Positions 1-9,873 of a stretch of 64,000 bases of DNA are shown here, in pieces. The stretch is from Pseudomonadota bacterium (GTDB taxonomy: Bacteria; Desulfobacterota; Desulfobulbia; Desulfobulbales; Desulfocapsaceae): positions 184,140-248,139 of the forward strand of contig JAEYNP010000139.1 of assembly GCA_023412495.1 (NCBI GenBank), in the 5' to 3' direction. A model generated the notes under the pieces. It was not told where the DNA came from, did no database searches, and saw only the letters and a list, made by a program, of their open reading frames with translations. Both the position numbers and the translations under genes were made by a program. Each line of letters begins with the position of its first letter. The first letter of the stretch is position 1.

Positions 1-6
1 GAGAGC

Positions 7-1251
<1,245 letters not shown>

Positions 1252-1289
1252 AGCGACCATCCCAGAAAAGAACGGAACGGTGAAAACAA

Positions 1290-2054
1290 ATGGTACTGGA
1301 ACAACAATTGCGAAAAAGACTGGGCGAAAAAAAAATCCTGCTGATGACCCATATCGTCCTCGGCTATCCCTCGTTTGAGGTAAACCGCGAGGTCGTTGCC
1401 CAGATGGCGGCAAACGGCGTCGACTGCATCGAGATGCAGATTCCCTTTTCCGAGCCCATGGCCGACGGGCCGGTAATCCTCAAGGCCAACCAGGACAGCA
1501 TCGCCGCCGGCACCACCGTGGCCGACTGCCTGGCCTTCGGCGCCGAGATGACAGGAAAGTACGACATTCCCTTTCTCTTCATGACCTACTACAACATCGT
1601 CTTCAAATACGGCGAGGAGAGGTTCTTCCAGGACTGCCGGAAGGCCGGCATCAAGGGACTGATCATTCCGGACCTGCCGCCGGAGATGGGGGATGATTTT
1701 TTTCGGCTGGCCAGGGAATATCAGATAGCGCCGGTGCTGATTTTTGCGCCGACCTCAACCGACGCCAGGATGTCGGAACTGAACAGATCCGCGGCCGGCT
1801 TCATCTACTGCGTGGCCCGTCGCGGTGTTACCGGCAAGCAATCGGAATTCGGCGACGATTTCACCGGCTATCTCGCCCGTTGCCGGGCGGCGACCAATCT
1901 GCCGCTGGCCGTGGGCTTCGGCATCCGCAGCCGCGAGGACGTGGCGGCGATTACCGGCAAGGCGGATATGGCGGTCATCGGCTCGGAGACTATCCGTCTG
2001 GTGGATAAAGAGGGACCGCAGGCTGTGGGCGCCTTTATCGCCGGCCTGCGCTGA
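1290..2054 (+). CDS. trpA: Tryptophan synthase alpha chain
   Basis: Cleaves indole-3-glycerol phosphate to indole and glyceraldehyde 3-phosphate and passes indole to TrpB. The 254-residue TIM barrel has EMQIPFSEPMADGP carrying the two catalytic acids (E48 and D59) and the phosphate-binding GFGIRS near the C terminus. It is slightly shorter than the E. coli protein but covers the whole barrel. It follows trpB closely with no terminator visible between them, so the two are probably cotranscribed. No leader peptide or attenuator can be judged because the operon start is outside the window. Confidence 0.96.
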   Translation: MVLEQQLRKRLGEKKILLMTHIVLGYPSFEVNREVVAQMAANGVDCIEMQIPFSEPMADGPVILKANQDSIAAGTTVADCLAFGAEMTGKYDIPFLFMTYYNIVFKYGEERFFQDCRKAGIKGLIIPDLPPEMGDDFFRLAREYQIAPVLIFAPTSTDARMSELNRSAAGFIYCVARRGVTGKQSEFGDDFTGYLARCRAATNLPLAVGFGIRSREDVAAITGKADMAVIGSETIRLVDKEGPQAVGAFIAGLR

Positions 2055-2182
2055 AACATAAAACTCTCTCGTTCCTAGGAGAAATCTTCGCTGGTTTCAA
2101 CGGAAATTATTCGTGAAGGAACCTATCCCACTCAAAGGGCGATTTAAAAAGCCCGTTCATATAGTTGCAAGGAGGGGGAAAT

Positions 2183-3961
2183 ATGACTGATACCAAACAA
2201 CAAAACGAATTGCTCGGTACCACTGAGGTAATCTGGGACCTTACCGACCTCTACGGAGGAACCGACGATCGACACATCGACTCCGATATCGCCTGGTGCG
2301 AGAGCGAGGCGGCCGCCATTCGCGAGGCGTACAGCGGCAAGGTTAAGAATCAAGGCGCGGCGGAGCTTCTTGTCCTGGTCAAAAAACTCGAGGCGCTCGA
2401 CACCGCTCTGTCCAAACTCGCCACCTTTTCCTTTCTCAACTTCACCACCCGCATGACCAACGCGGAGGCGGGCGCCCTGAACCAGAAGATCATCGAGCTG
2501 GCAAGCAGGTGCGGGACGCAAACCGTCTTCTTCGAGCTCGAATGGAACCAGGTGCCCGACGAGCAGGCGGAGGCCCTGATATCCAGCCCCGAACTTGCCC
2601 ATTACCGCCATTATCTCGCCAGCCTGCGCCGCTACAGGCCCCATCAGCTCTCGGAGAGCGAAGAAAAAATCCTACTGGAAAAGGAGGCGGTGGGCAGAAA
2701 TGCCTGGACCATCCTCTTCAACAAGATCCTCAGTACGGCAAAGTTCGGGCCGAATAAGAGGACCGAGGAAGAGGTGCTGAACGATCTCTACAATACGGAC
2801 CGGGAGGTGAGAAGGACGGCTTCCGAAGAAATGACGGCAGGGCTGAACGGCCATAACCACATCCTCACCCACATCTTCAATACCCTGGCCGCGGACAAGA
2901 TGATCACCGACCGGCTGCGAAAACACCCCAGCTGGATCAACGCCATGAACCTGCACAACGAACTGCAGGGAAAGACGGTAGACACCCTGATCGAGGCGGT
3001 GACCTCCCGCTACGACATCGTCCACCGCTACTATCGGGTCAAGAAACAGCTGCTGGGCCTGGATGCGCTCGAGCATTACGATCGCTATGCTCCGCTGCCC
3101 TCGCTTCCCACCAAGAAAATCGACTGGCGTTCTTCCCGGGAGACGGTGCTCAAATCCTTTGCGGATTTTTCCCCGAGGATGGAGGAGATCGCTGAAATGT
3201 TCTTTGTCCGCGAGTGGATTCACGCCCCCCTTGGCGAAGGTAAGCGGGGCGGGGCTTTTGCCCATCCCTGCGTGCCGGAGGTGCACCCTTACGTGCTGGT
3301 CAACTACACCGGCAGCCTCCGGGACGTCTCCACCCTCGCTCATGAGCTGGGCCATGGCGTCCACCAGTTCCTCGCCGCCTCCCAGGGTCACTTCAACAGC
3401 GACACGCCGCTGCCTCTCGCCGAGACGGCCTCGGTCTTTGCCGAACTGCTGGTCTTCAACAGCCAGCTGGCCCTGCTCGACAAGGAAGAAGAGCGGCGGG
3501 CCTTCATCTGCCAGAAGCTCGAATCCATCTTCGCCACCGTCTTCCGCCAGACCGCCATGAACCGCTTCGAGCAGCTGATGCACGAGGGGCGGCGAAGCCA
3601 GGGCGAACTAAGCCGCGAGCAACTCAGCGACTACTGGCTGACCACTCAGCGGGCCATGTTCGGCGACACCGTGAGGCTGGGCGAGGATTACTCCATCTGG
3701 TGGTCCTATATCCCCCATTTCCTGTCGACCCCGGGCTATGTCTACTCCTATGCCTTCGGGGAGCTTCTGGTGCTTGCCCTGTACGGAATATACCAGCAGG
3801 AGGGAGAGGCCTTTGTAGCGAAGTATCTGGAACTCCTCTCTGCCGGCGGCTCGCGCACGCCCTATGAACTCCTCCAGCCCTTCGGTATCGATCTGGACAG
3901 CCCCGCCTTCTGGCAACAGGGCCTCAACGTCATCGAGGAGATGTTGACCCGCGTCGAATGA
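2183..3961 (+). CDS. pepF: M3 family oligoendopeptidase F
   Basis: Cytoplasmic zinc metallopeptidase that trims short peptides. The 592-residue product has the zinc motif HELGH at residues 387-391 and, downstream, the LAETASVFAE stretch that supplies the third zinc ligand, as in the M3B oligoendopeptidase group. I place the start at the ATG at 2183 because AAGGAGGGGG sits just upstream; a TTG at 2165 is in frame but has no such site. It lies 128 bp after trpA on the same strand and looks like a separate unit. Which peptides it cuts cannot be read from the sequence. Confidence 0.92.
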   Translation: MTDTKQQNELLGTTEVIWDLTDLYGGTDDRHIDSDIAWCESEAAAIREAYSGKVKNQGAAELLVLVKKLEALDTALSKLATFSFLNFTTRMTNAEAGALNQKIIELASRCGTQTVFFELEWNQVPDEQAEALISSPELAHYRHYLASLRRYRPHQLSESEEKILLEKEAVGRNAWTILFNKILSTAKFGPNKRTEEEVLNDLYNTDREVRRTASEEMTAGLNGHNHILTHIFNTLAADKMITDRLRKHPSWINAMNLHNELQGKTVDTLIEAVTSRYDIVHRYYRVKKQLLGLDALEHYDRYAPLPSLPTKKIDWRSSRETVLKSFADFSPRMEEIAEMFFVREWIHAPLGEGKRGGAFAHPCVPEVHPYVLVNYTGSLRDVSTLAHELGHGVHQFLAASQGHFNSDTPLPLAETASVFAELLVFNSQLALLDKEEERRAFICQKLESIFATVFRQTAMNRFEQLMHEGRRSQGELSREQLSDYWLTTQRAMFGDTVRLGEDYSIWWSYIPHFLSTPGYVYSYAFGELLVLALYGIYQQEGEAFVAKYLELLSAGGSRTPYELLQPFGIDLDSPAFWQQGLNVIEEMLTRVE

Positions 3962-4125
3962 AGCTGGAGTAATCGCCTTCTTTGGTTCGGCGGAGCAGTC
4001 TTGTCATCCGCGGGGCAGAATCCGAATCTGCTCCGGCGGACCGGCGACCGTCGCCTTGCTGACCGGCAGAGCGATACAAAGCATATCCATCCTTGGCCGT
4101 CACCGCTTCTTGCGTGCCGGCAATC

Positions 4126-5526
4126 TCAACCGACCTTCTTGTTACGCCGCCAGTGCGGGTGGGTGATGCCCATCTTGCTCACCTTATAGTTTAGGGCCCG
4201 AGGACTGATCCCGAGCTTCTTTGCAGCGTTCTTCTGGACCCACAAACACTCTTCCAGGACCTTGAGGACGAGTTCCTTTTCGCGTTCCGCAAGCGACTCG
4301 ACGGGTTCCGTTGCCGGCTCGCCAGCCTCGGCCAGCCTGGCCACTGCAACCTGCTGGCGTATGGTTTTTCTGGGCAGGGCGAGGTTGTGGGAGTGGATTT
4401 TCCGATCATCCTCGAGGATCACCGCCCTCTCGATGGTGTTTGCCAATTGCCTGATGTTTCCAGGCCACTCGTACGCGAGGATGAGGTTTCTCGATTCGTC
4501 GGTGAAGCCTTGGATATCCCGGTGCATAGAGGCGCTGCACTTTTTCAGCAGGAGATCGGCGAGCGGCAAAATGCATTCCGGCCTCTCGCGCAGCGACGGC
4601 AGTGTAACCGGCAGGACGTTGATCCGGTAGTAGAGGTCCTCGCGAAACAGCCCCTCCTCCACCTGCTGCACCAGGTCCTTGTTGGTGGCGGCAATGATCC
4701 GCACGTCGCTGTAGATGGTCTTGTTGCCGCCCACCCGCTCGAAGGACTTTTCCTCCAGCACCCGCAGGAGCTTCGTCTGCAGCCGCATGTTCATCTCGCC
4801 GATTTCGTCGAGGAAGATGGTCCCGCCACTCGCCTGTTCGAACCGGCCGATGCGCTGCTTGTCGGCACCGGTGAAGGCCCCCCTTTCGTGGCCGAAGAGT
4901 TCGGATTCCAGGAGATCTTCGGGGATGTTCGCGCAGTTGATCTTGACGAAGGGTTTCTTCCGCCTCGGCGAGTTGAAATGGACCGTTCCCGACAGGAAGG
5001 ACTTGCCGGTCCCGGTGTCGCCGGTGATGAGAATGGTCGAATCGGTCTTAGCGAAGCGTTCGAGGCTTTTCAGGATCCTCTGCATCCCTGGGCTGAAGGC
5101 TACCACGTCGCGGAAATCGTAGACCACGTCCTGTGTTCGCCTGTGGTAGGCGATTTCGAAGCGCTGGTCGCGAATCTCGATCGCCTTTTCCACGGCGATG
5201 TTGATGCGGGTGGGGGATATGGGGTGAATGAGAAAATCACTGGCCCCTGCATTCATCGCTTGGACGATGACCTCCGCCTTCTCCGACTTGCTCGTCATGA
5301 TTATCGGCAAAAACGGATCCTTATTGTGGATCTGGCTGAGAAGAATCAGCCAGTTATCGCTGATTGAATCTATGTCGATAAAGATCAGATCGAACTGGCG
5401 AGCCCTGATCTCGGCTTGAAATTCATTCTCATTGGCGATACAAGTCAATTCGCATCGATCTTCCAGGGCGGCAACGATACTGGCCCTAGTCGCTTCGAAA
5501 GAATCATATATGAGAATTTTATACAT
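4126..5526 (-). CDS. Sigma-54-dependent response regulator (NtrC family) with atypical receiver
   Basis: Three-part bacterial enhancer-binding protein of 466 residues. Residues 1-120 are a receiver-like domain, ~140-370 an AAA+ domain, ~415-455 a Fis-type helix-turn-helix. The AAA+ part is complete: Walker A GDTGTGKS at 169-176, the sigma-54 contact loop GAFTGA at 216-221, Walker B GTIFLDE at 235-241. The receiver is unusual. The N-terminal acidic pair is reduced to D8-S9, and the conserved lysine before the proline near residue 101 is histidine (LIHP). D51 or D53 could still be the acceptor. No sensor kinase gene adjoins it; its target genes are unknown. It is transcribed away from tadA across a ~300 bp gap. 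Confidence 0.93.
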   Translation of the reverse strand: MYKILIYDSFEATRASIVAALEDRCELTCIANENEFQAEIRARQFDLIFIDIDSISDNWLILLSQIHNKDPFLPIIMTSKSEKAEVIVQAMNAGASDFLIHPISPTRINIAVEKAIEIRDQRFEIAYHRRTQDVVYDFRDVVAFSPGMQRILKSLERFAKTDSTILITGDTGTGKSFLSGTVHFNSPRRKKPFVKINCANIPEDLLESELFGHERGAFTGADKQRIGRFEQASGGTIFLDEIGEMNMRLQTKLLRVLEEKSFERVGGNKTIYSDVRIIAATNKDLVQQVEEGLFREDLYYRINVLPVTLPSLRERPECILPLADLLLKKCSASMHRDIQGFTDESRNLILAYEWPGNIRQLANTIERAVILEDDRKIHSHNLALPRKTIRQQVAVARLAEAGEPATEPVESLAEREKELVLKVLEECLWVQKNAAKKLGISPRALNYKVSKMGITHPHWRRNKKVG

Positions 5527-5826
5527 CGAATAGCCTCACGAGGATTAAGATTCTCGGTGACAGCTGGAATACATCACATTGAATTTTCTGCATGGCAAAC
5601 CGCAGAAAATATGCACCTTCTCATCCGGGTCAAGCCAGGATTTGAAACAGTCGGTGAATCCAGTTTTCAACCCCCTGTGGGGGTAGGAGCCCCTTTAACG
5701 AGGGAAAGGGAAAGACATCCCCTTACGAGCATTACGTATACGATCGGCAAAGGGACAATTACAAGAAGGGAAATGATATTTCAAAATCGTAACTCCTGTT
5801 TCCTTTATAAGGAGTATCAAAGAAAA
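5527..5826. other. Divergent intergenic region between sigma-54 regulator and tadA
   Basis: About 300 bp with no gene I can support. It must hold the promoters of both divergent genes. The clearest structure is a short GC hairpin, CCCCCTGTGGGGG at 5671-5683. No convincing sigma-54 (GG-N10-GC) promoter was found by eye. Confidence 0.5.
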
Positions 5827-6357
5827 ATGCAAACCAAAAGCTGTTTTCATTCCGACAAAGCAGTGCAGAGATCGGACGAGCTTGAACGGGAGCAATCGGC
5901 TGGGGCAAGGGATGTCTTCTGGATGGAACGGGCCATCGCCGAAGCCGTCGATGCTGCGACAATGGGCGAGGTGCCGGTCGGAGCCGTTCTGGTCGGCGAA
6001 GAAGGGTTGATCGCCGCGGCCGGCAACAGCCCCATCAGGATGAGCGACCCGACTGCCCATGCGGAGATCCTGGCCCTGCGACAGGCCTGTAAAGCCGCCG
6101 GTAACTACCGCTTGCCGAACACCACCCTCTATGTAACCCTGGAACCCTGCATCATGTGCATGGGGGCACTCATTCAGGCAAGGATCGGCCGACTGGTCTT
6201 TGGCGCCGCCGATCCCAAGACCGGCGCGGCCGCCTCCCTGTACGCCATCGGCAGCGATAACCGGCTCAATCACGGCATCGATATCCGCGGCGGAATCCTG
6301 GCAGACAGGTGCGGAGAACTGCTCCGTATTTTTTTTAAAAACAGGAGGAACGGATAA
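5827..6357 (+). CDS. tadA: tRNA-specific adenosine deaminase
   Basis: Deaminates the wobble adenosine of tRNA-Arg to inosine. The 176-residue product has the deaminase zinc motifs HAE (in PTAHAEILAL) and PCIMC, and ends with the KTGAAASLY segment and the basic tail seen in TadA. The frame runs open far upstream over the start of the divergent regulator, but the family N terminus (a Trp-Met segment before the first helix) aligns with residues ~30-35 of a start at 5827. That ATG is preceded by AAGGAG about 12 bases upstream. tRNA-Ser, SRP RNA and dnaX follow on the same strand. Confidence 0.93.
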   Translation: MQTKSCFHSDKAVQRSDELEREQSAGARDVFWMERAIAEAVDAATMGEVPVGAVLVGEEGLIAAAGNSPIRMSDPTAHAEILALRQACKAAGNYRLPNTTLYVTLEPCIMCMGALIQARIGRLVFGAADPKTGAAASLYAIGSDNRLNHGIDIRGGILADRCGELLRIFFKNRRNG

Positions 6358-6491
6358 GCCGGCCGGGCCGGAACAGTTTGCCCTTTTTGAAAATGTCCTT
6401 ATTTTTTTGATTGCTAAATCGATGATGACGGTATACATAGTACCACACGTTTTTGAGGGCATTCGAGAGCATTCGGAGAGCGTTCAAAGAA

Positions 6492-6577
6492 GGAGAGATG
6501 ACCGAGTGGCTTAAGGTGCACGCCTGGAACGCGTGTGTACGCAAGTACCGTGAGTTCGAATCTCACTCTCTCCGCCA
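6492..6577 (+). tRNA. tRNA-Ser(GGA)
   Basis: An 86-base cloverleaf with acceptor stem GGAGAGA/TCTCTCC, discriminator G and encoded CCA. The anticodon loop CTGGAAC gives anticodon GGA. The long variable arm expected of a serine tRNA is present. It lies between tadA and the SRP RNA gene. Confidence 0.95.
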
Positions 6578-6593
6578 TAAAGAGTTCGACTTT

Positions 6594-6694
6594 GATAGCC
6601 GGGCCCTGCGCAACAAAGAATCGCGAACCCCGCCAGGTCCGGAAGGAAGCAACGGTAGCGACACTCTTTGGGTGTTGCAGGTAACCCGGCTATC
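6594..6694 (+). ncRNA. ffs: Signal recognition particle RNA (4.5S type)
   Basis: About 101 bases bounded by the closing stem GATAGCCGGG / CCCGGCTATC. The tip holds CAGGTCCGGAAGGAAGCA, the signature Ffh-binding loop of bacterial SRP RNA. The stem is followed by ATTTTT, which can act as terminator. It binds Ffh and guides nascent membrane proteins to FtsY. The small form fits a Gram-negative bacterium. It sits 16 bases after tRNA-Ser and just before dnaX. Confidence 0.95.
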
Positions 6695-6754
6695 ATTTTT
6701 CCGGCAGATGCGAACCGCACGTCATTTCTTCTTAACCAGCCGCGGTGTTCAAAA

Positions 6755-8548
6755 ATGTCCTATCTCGTCCTGGCCAGAAAATCCCGGCCCCAGACCTTTG
6801 CTCAGGTTGTCGGGCAGCGTCCCGTCGTCAAAACCCTGCAGAACAGCATCAGGCTCGACCGAGTCGCCCACGCCATCCTGTTCTCCGGCGTCAGGGGTGT
6901 GGGCAAAACCACGCTCGCACGCCTCATGGCCAAGGCCATCAATTGCCAGGGAGACCGTGATGACCGCCCCTGCGACCGGTGTCCTTCCTGTCGGGAAATT
7001 GCCGCAGGCACCGCACTCGACCTGTACGAAATCGACGGCGCCTCCAACCGGGGCATCCAGGAGATCCGGGAACTGAAGGAAAAAATCCGATTTTTGCCCA
7101 CTTCGGCCAAATACAAAATCATCATCATCGATGAAGTGCACATGCTGACCACGGAGGCCTTCAACGCTCTGCTGAAGACCCTGGAGGAACCTCCCGCCCA
7201 TGTCTACTTCATGTTCGCCACCACGGAGATCCACAAGATTCCAATCACTATCCTGTCCCGTTGCCAGCAGTACGAACTGAAGCGGATTTCCGCCCAGGAG
7301 CTCTATGACCATTTTCAAAAGCTCGCTATGGCCGAAGGTTATGAAATCGAGCCCGCCGCGCTCTCCCTCATCGTCCGCGAGGCCGGCGGATCGGTGCGGG
7401 ACGGACTGAGCTTACTCGATCAGATGTTTTCCTTCGGCGAGCAGAAGATAACCGTGAGGGATGTGGTCGAGGTCCTTGGACTCGTCAGCCGGGAGGTTCT
7501 GATGCGGTTGACCCGCGGCCTGCTCGACGGCACGATGAAGGAGGTCCTCCTTGCCCTGGACGAGATCTTCGGCTACGGCATGGATATAAAGCGGTTCATG
7601 GAAGACCTCATGGGCAATTTCCGAAACCTCCTGCTCTGCCGGATAGAAGGCTGCGGCGACCTCATCAATCTGCCAGCGGAGGATCTTGCGGAATTCCGGA
7701 AACTGGCGACGGAAGTCAGCAGTGAAACCCTGCACCTGAAACTCGCCCTCCTCATGCAGACGGCAGACGACCTCAGGCACGCCGTGCAACCCCGTCTGAC
7801 GCTCGAGACGGCATTCCTGAAGATAATCGAGGCCGGCAATGTGGTGCCTCTCTCCGACCTCCTCGGCCATCTCGCCGAGATCATGAAAACCTTGCCGGTC
7901 TGTCACCCGTCGACCGTTTCCCTGCCGGAAAGACAACAGGCCAGCAAAGAAACAGCACCTCGGCCCCAGCCGCCCCAAACAGAAACGAGCCCGCCTCCGC
8001 AACCGCCGCCGACCTCCCGGCCGGAACCCCGCGCCGCCGAATATGCCGCTCCGCCACCCGAACCGGCCGTCGAAAGACCGCCTTCGGCCCCGGCACCACC
8101 CGAGACTGAAGCAGGAACGGAGGCCGACCATGAAGCCCAACCGGTCAAAATCAAGCCCCACGAAAAGGATCTCCGAAGGGACTGGCTTGAATTCATCAAT
8201 TACGTGAAAGTGAACAAGATGTGGATGGCCCAGGACCTGCAGCGAGCCGACCAGATCAAACACGACGTCGAAGGAGAGCTACACCTCGTCTATCACGATC
8301 CTGCCAATTGTCTGATGCTTCGGCAAAAGGAAAATCGCCAGCTCCTGACTGAATTCGCCCTTGATTTTTTCCAGAAACAACTCAAGATTCGCTTCATCAT
8401 CCCGGCTGCGGAAGACCAGACGGAAGCCAATGGCGAATCGCCCAACCGAAAGCGGGCCCAACTGGCGGGCGATCCGCTCGTAGTCATGGCGGCAGAGATT
8501 TTTAACGGCGAGGTCGGGGACATACGCATCGGCCCGCACAGCAGATAA
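6755..8548 (+). CDS. dnaX: DNA polymerase III subunits gamma/tau
   Basis: Clamp-loader ATPase of the replicative polymerase. The 597-residue product has Walker A GVRGVGKT at 45-52, the zinc-binding cysteines at 64, 73, 76 and 79, and DEVHM of Walker B. A proline-rich linker spans residues ~390-465, followed by a C-terminal domain expected to contact DnaB and the polymerase. The start at 6755 matches the family N terminus; the frame also extends upstream into the SRP RNA gene, which I discount. No obvious A-AAA-AAG slippery site was seen near the linker, so a gamma form by frameshifting is not supported. ybaB and recR follow as in many bacteria. Confidence 0.95.
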   Translation: MSYLVLARKSRPQTFAQVVGQRPVVKTLQNSIRLDRVAHAILFSGVRGVGKTTLARLMAKAINCQGDRDDRPCDRCPSCREIAAGTALDLYEIDGASNRGIQEIRELKEKIRFLPTSAKYKIIIIDEVHMLTTEAFNALLKTLEEPPAHVYFMFATTEIHKIPITILSRCQQYELKRISAQELYDHFQKLAMAEGYEIEPAALSLIVREAGGSVRDGLSLLDQMFSFGEQKITVRDVVEVLGLVSREVLMRLTRGLLDGTMKEVLLALDEIFGYGMDIKRFMEDLMGNFRNLLLCRIEGCGDLINLPAEDLAEFRKLATEVSSETLHLKLALLMQTADDLRHAVQPRLTLETAFLKIIEAGNVVPLSDLLGHLAEIMKTLPVCHPSTVSLPERQQASKETAPRPQPPQTETSPPPQPPPTSRPEPRAAEYAAPPPEPAVERPPSAPAPPETEAGTEADHEAQPVKIKPHEKDLRRDWLEFINYVKVNKMWMAQDLQRADQIKHDVEGELHLVYHDPANCLMLRQKENRQLLTEFALDFFQKQLKIRFIIPAAEDQTEANGESPNRKRAQLAGDPLVVMAAEIFNGEVGDIRIGPHSR

Positions 8549-8568
8549 ATCAGAACAGGATAACTGTC

Positions 8569-8892
8569 ATGGATATGAATACGATTATGCAGCAGGCCAA
8601 GGCCATGCAGGAAAAGATGGCCAAGATCCAGCAGGACCTGGCCATGAAATCAATCACCGGCAGCGCCGGAGGCGGCATGGTACAGGTGACGGTCAACGGC
8701 CAGGGCGACGTACTGTCGGTAGCTATAGAGAAAACGGTCGTCGACCCGCAGGAAATTGAAATGCTTCAGGATCTGGTGGTTGCGGCGACCAATGACGCTC
8801 TGCGCCGAGCCAAAGAACTCTCCAAACGGGAACTGGCCCAACTGACCGGCGGCCTCAACCTGCCCGGCCTCACAAACTTCCTGCAGCCGTAA
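8569..8892 (+). CDS. ybaB: Nucleoid-associated protein, YbaB/EbfC family
   Basis: Small dimeric DNA-binding protein of 107 residues. The N terminus is a helix rich in Met, Gln and Lys (QQAKAMQEKMAKIQQ), followed by the conserved GxxGGGMVxVTxNG-type core (SAGGGMVQVTVNGQG) and a C-terminal helical part. An ATG at 8575 is also possible. It lies 20 bp after dnaX and 5 bp before recR, the classic dnaX-ybaB-recR operon. Confidence 0.95.
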   Translation: MDMNTIMQQAKAMQEKMAKIQQDLAMKSITGSAGGGMVQVTVNGQGDVLSVAIEKTVVDPQEIEMLQDLVVAATNDALRRAKELSKRELAQLTGGLNLPGLTNFLQP

Positions 8893-8897
8893 AGATC

Positions 8898-9500
8898 ATG
8901 CAGGTTATCCCGCCGGCCCTGGAAAGGCTCATCGACAACCTGGCCCGCCTGCCCGGCATCGGCAAGAAGACGGCTACCCGGCTGGCCCTGAACATCCTGC
9001 GCAAACCTCCGGCACTAGCCCGCGACCTCGCCGAATCCCTCATCGGACTGCACGAGGCTATCCGGCTCTGCTCCAGCTGTTTCTCCTTTTCCGAACAGGA
9101 CCCCTGTGCCATCTGCGCCGACCCCCGCCGCCAGGCCGACACCGTCTGCGTGGTCGAACAGTCCGGTGATCTCCTTGCCATCGAGAAAACCGATTCTTAT
9201 CGTGGTCTTTATCACATCCTGCACGGCGTCCTCTCGCCCATGGACGGCATTGGGCCGGAGGAGATCAAGAGCCGGGAGCTTGTAGCCCGCGTTCGCCTGG
9301 GGTCGATCAAGGAAGTGATCATTGCGACCAGTTCCACCGTTCCCGGCGAGGTCACGGCATCCTATCTCATCGACCTCCTCCATCAGGAACCGGTCCGGGT
9401 GACGCGTCTTGCCTGCGGTATACCCATGGGCATGGACATAAAATACGCCGACCGCTATACGCTGGCAAAGGCGATCGAAGCCCGTTCACCGGCAAAATAG
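8898..9500 (+). CDS. recR: Recombination mediator protein RecR
   Basis: Acts with RecF and RecO to load RecA at gaps. The 200-residue product has a helix-hairpin-helix (LPGIGKKTA at 18-26), a C4 zinc finger (C58, C61, C70, C73) and a Toprim domain beginning at VCVVEQ. Length is typical. It is the last gene of the dnaX-ybaB-recR unit. Confidence 0.96.
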   Translation: MQVIPPALERLIDNLARLPGIGKKTATRLALNILRKPPALARDLAESLIGLHEAIRLCSSCFSFSEQDPCAICADPRRQADTVCVVEQSGDLLAIEKTDSYRGLYHILHGVLSPMDGIGPEEIKSRELVARVRLGSIKEVIIATSSTVPGEVTASYLIDLLHQEPVRVTRLACGIPMGMDIKYADRYTLAKAIEARSPAK

Positions 9501-9724
9501 CAGTGACAAGAAGGTGAAGCTGATTCCTTTTCCGACATGAATGCCGCCGGCTCTTCATCATGCAGTTCCGGCCGCAATCTGCGGATTCGATACTACTTTT
9601 TATCCAGAAGCAAAGAAAAAATTGTTGCGCCTCAAAAACAATCATGTTAAACAGTGGCTCTTGCCAGCGACGGAATGCGAAAAGCCCCGGCCGAAGGAGT
9701 GCAAGGCAAAAATTCAGTTTTCCC

Positions 9725-9799
9725 AGGCGCGTAGCTCAGTGGGAGAGCGCCACCTTGACGTGGTGGATGTCGTGGGTTCAATCCCCTCCGCGCCTACCA
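9725..9799 (+). tRNA. tRNA-Val(GAC)
   Basis: A 75-base cloverleaf with acceptor AGGCGCG/CGCGCCT, discriminator A and encoded CCA. The anticodon stem CCACC/GGTGG encloses TTGACGT, giving anticodon GAC. It lies upstream of thrS on the same strand. Confidence 0.93.
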
Positions 9800-9804
9800 A
9801 GATA

Positions 9805-9860
9805 AAAGGCTAAAGTAGAACTCCTTAATTAAGGCGTTGATTCTTTAGCCTTTATTTTTA
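9805..9860 (+). terminator. Rho-independent terminator between tRNA-Val and thrS
   Basis: A perfect 11-bp stem AAAGGCTAAAG (9805-9815) with CTTTAGCCTTT (9843-9853), followed by ATTTTTA. It ends only 14 bases before the thrS start codon. A possible promoter, TTGATT at 9837 and TATATA at 9859 with 16 bases between, overlaps its 3' arm and would give an almost leaderless thrS transcript. Confidence 0.7.
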
Positions 9861-9873
9861 TATACAAGGTCAC

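Noticed and set aside
6755..8548. Programmed frameshift in dnaX to make gamma
   Set aside because: I looked for A-AAA-AAG followed by a stem-loop near the proline-rich linker and found none.
9501..9873. T-box riboswitch or threonine leader peptide before thrS
   Set aside because: No T-box consensus and no run of threonine codons; only a tRNA gene and a plain terminator are present.
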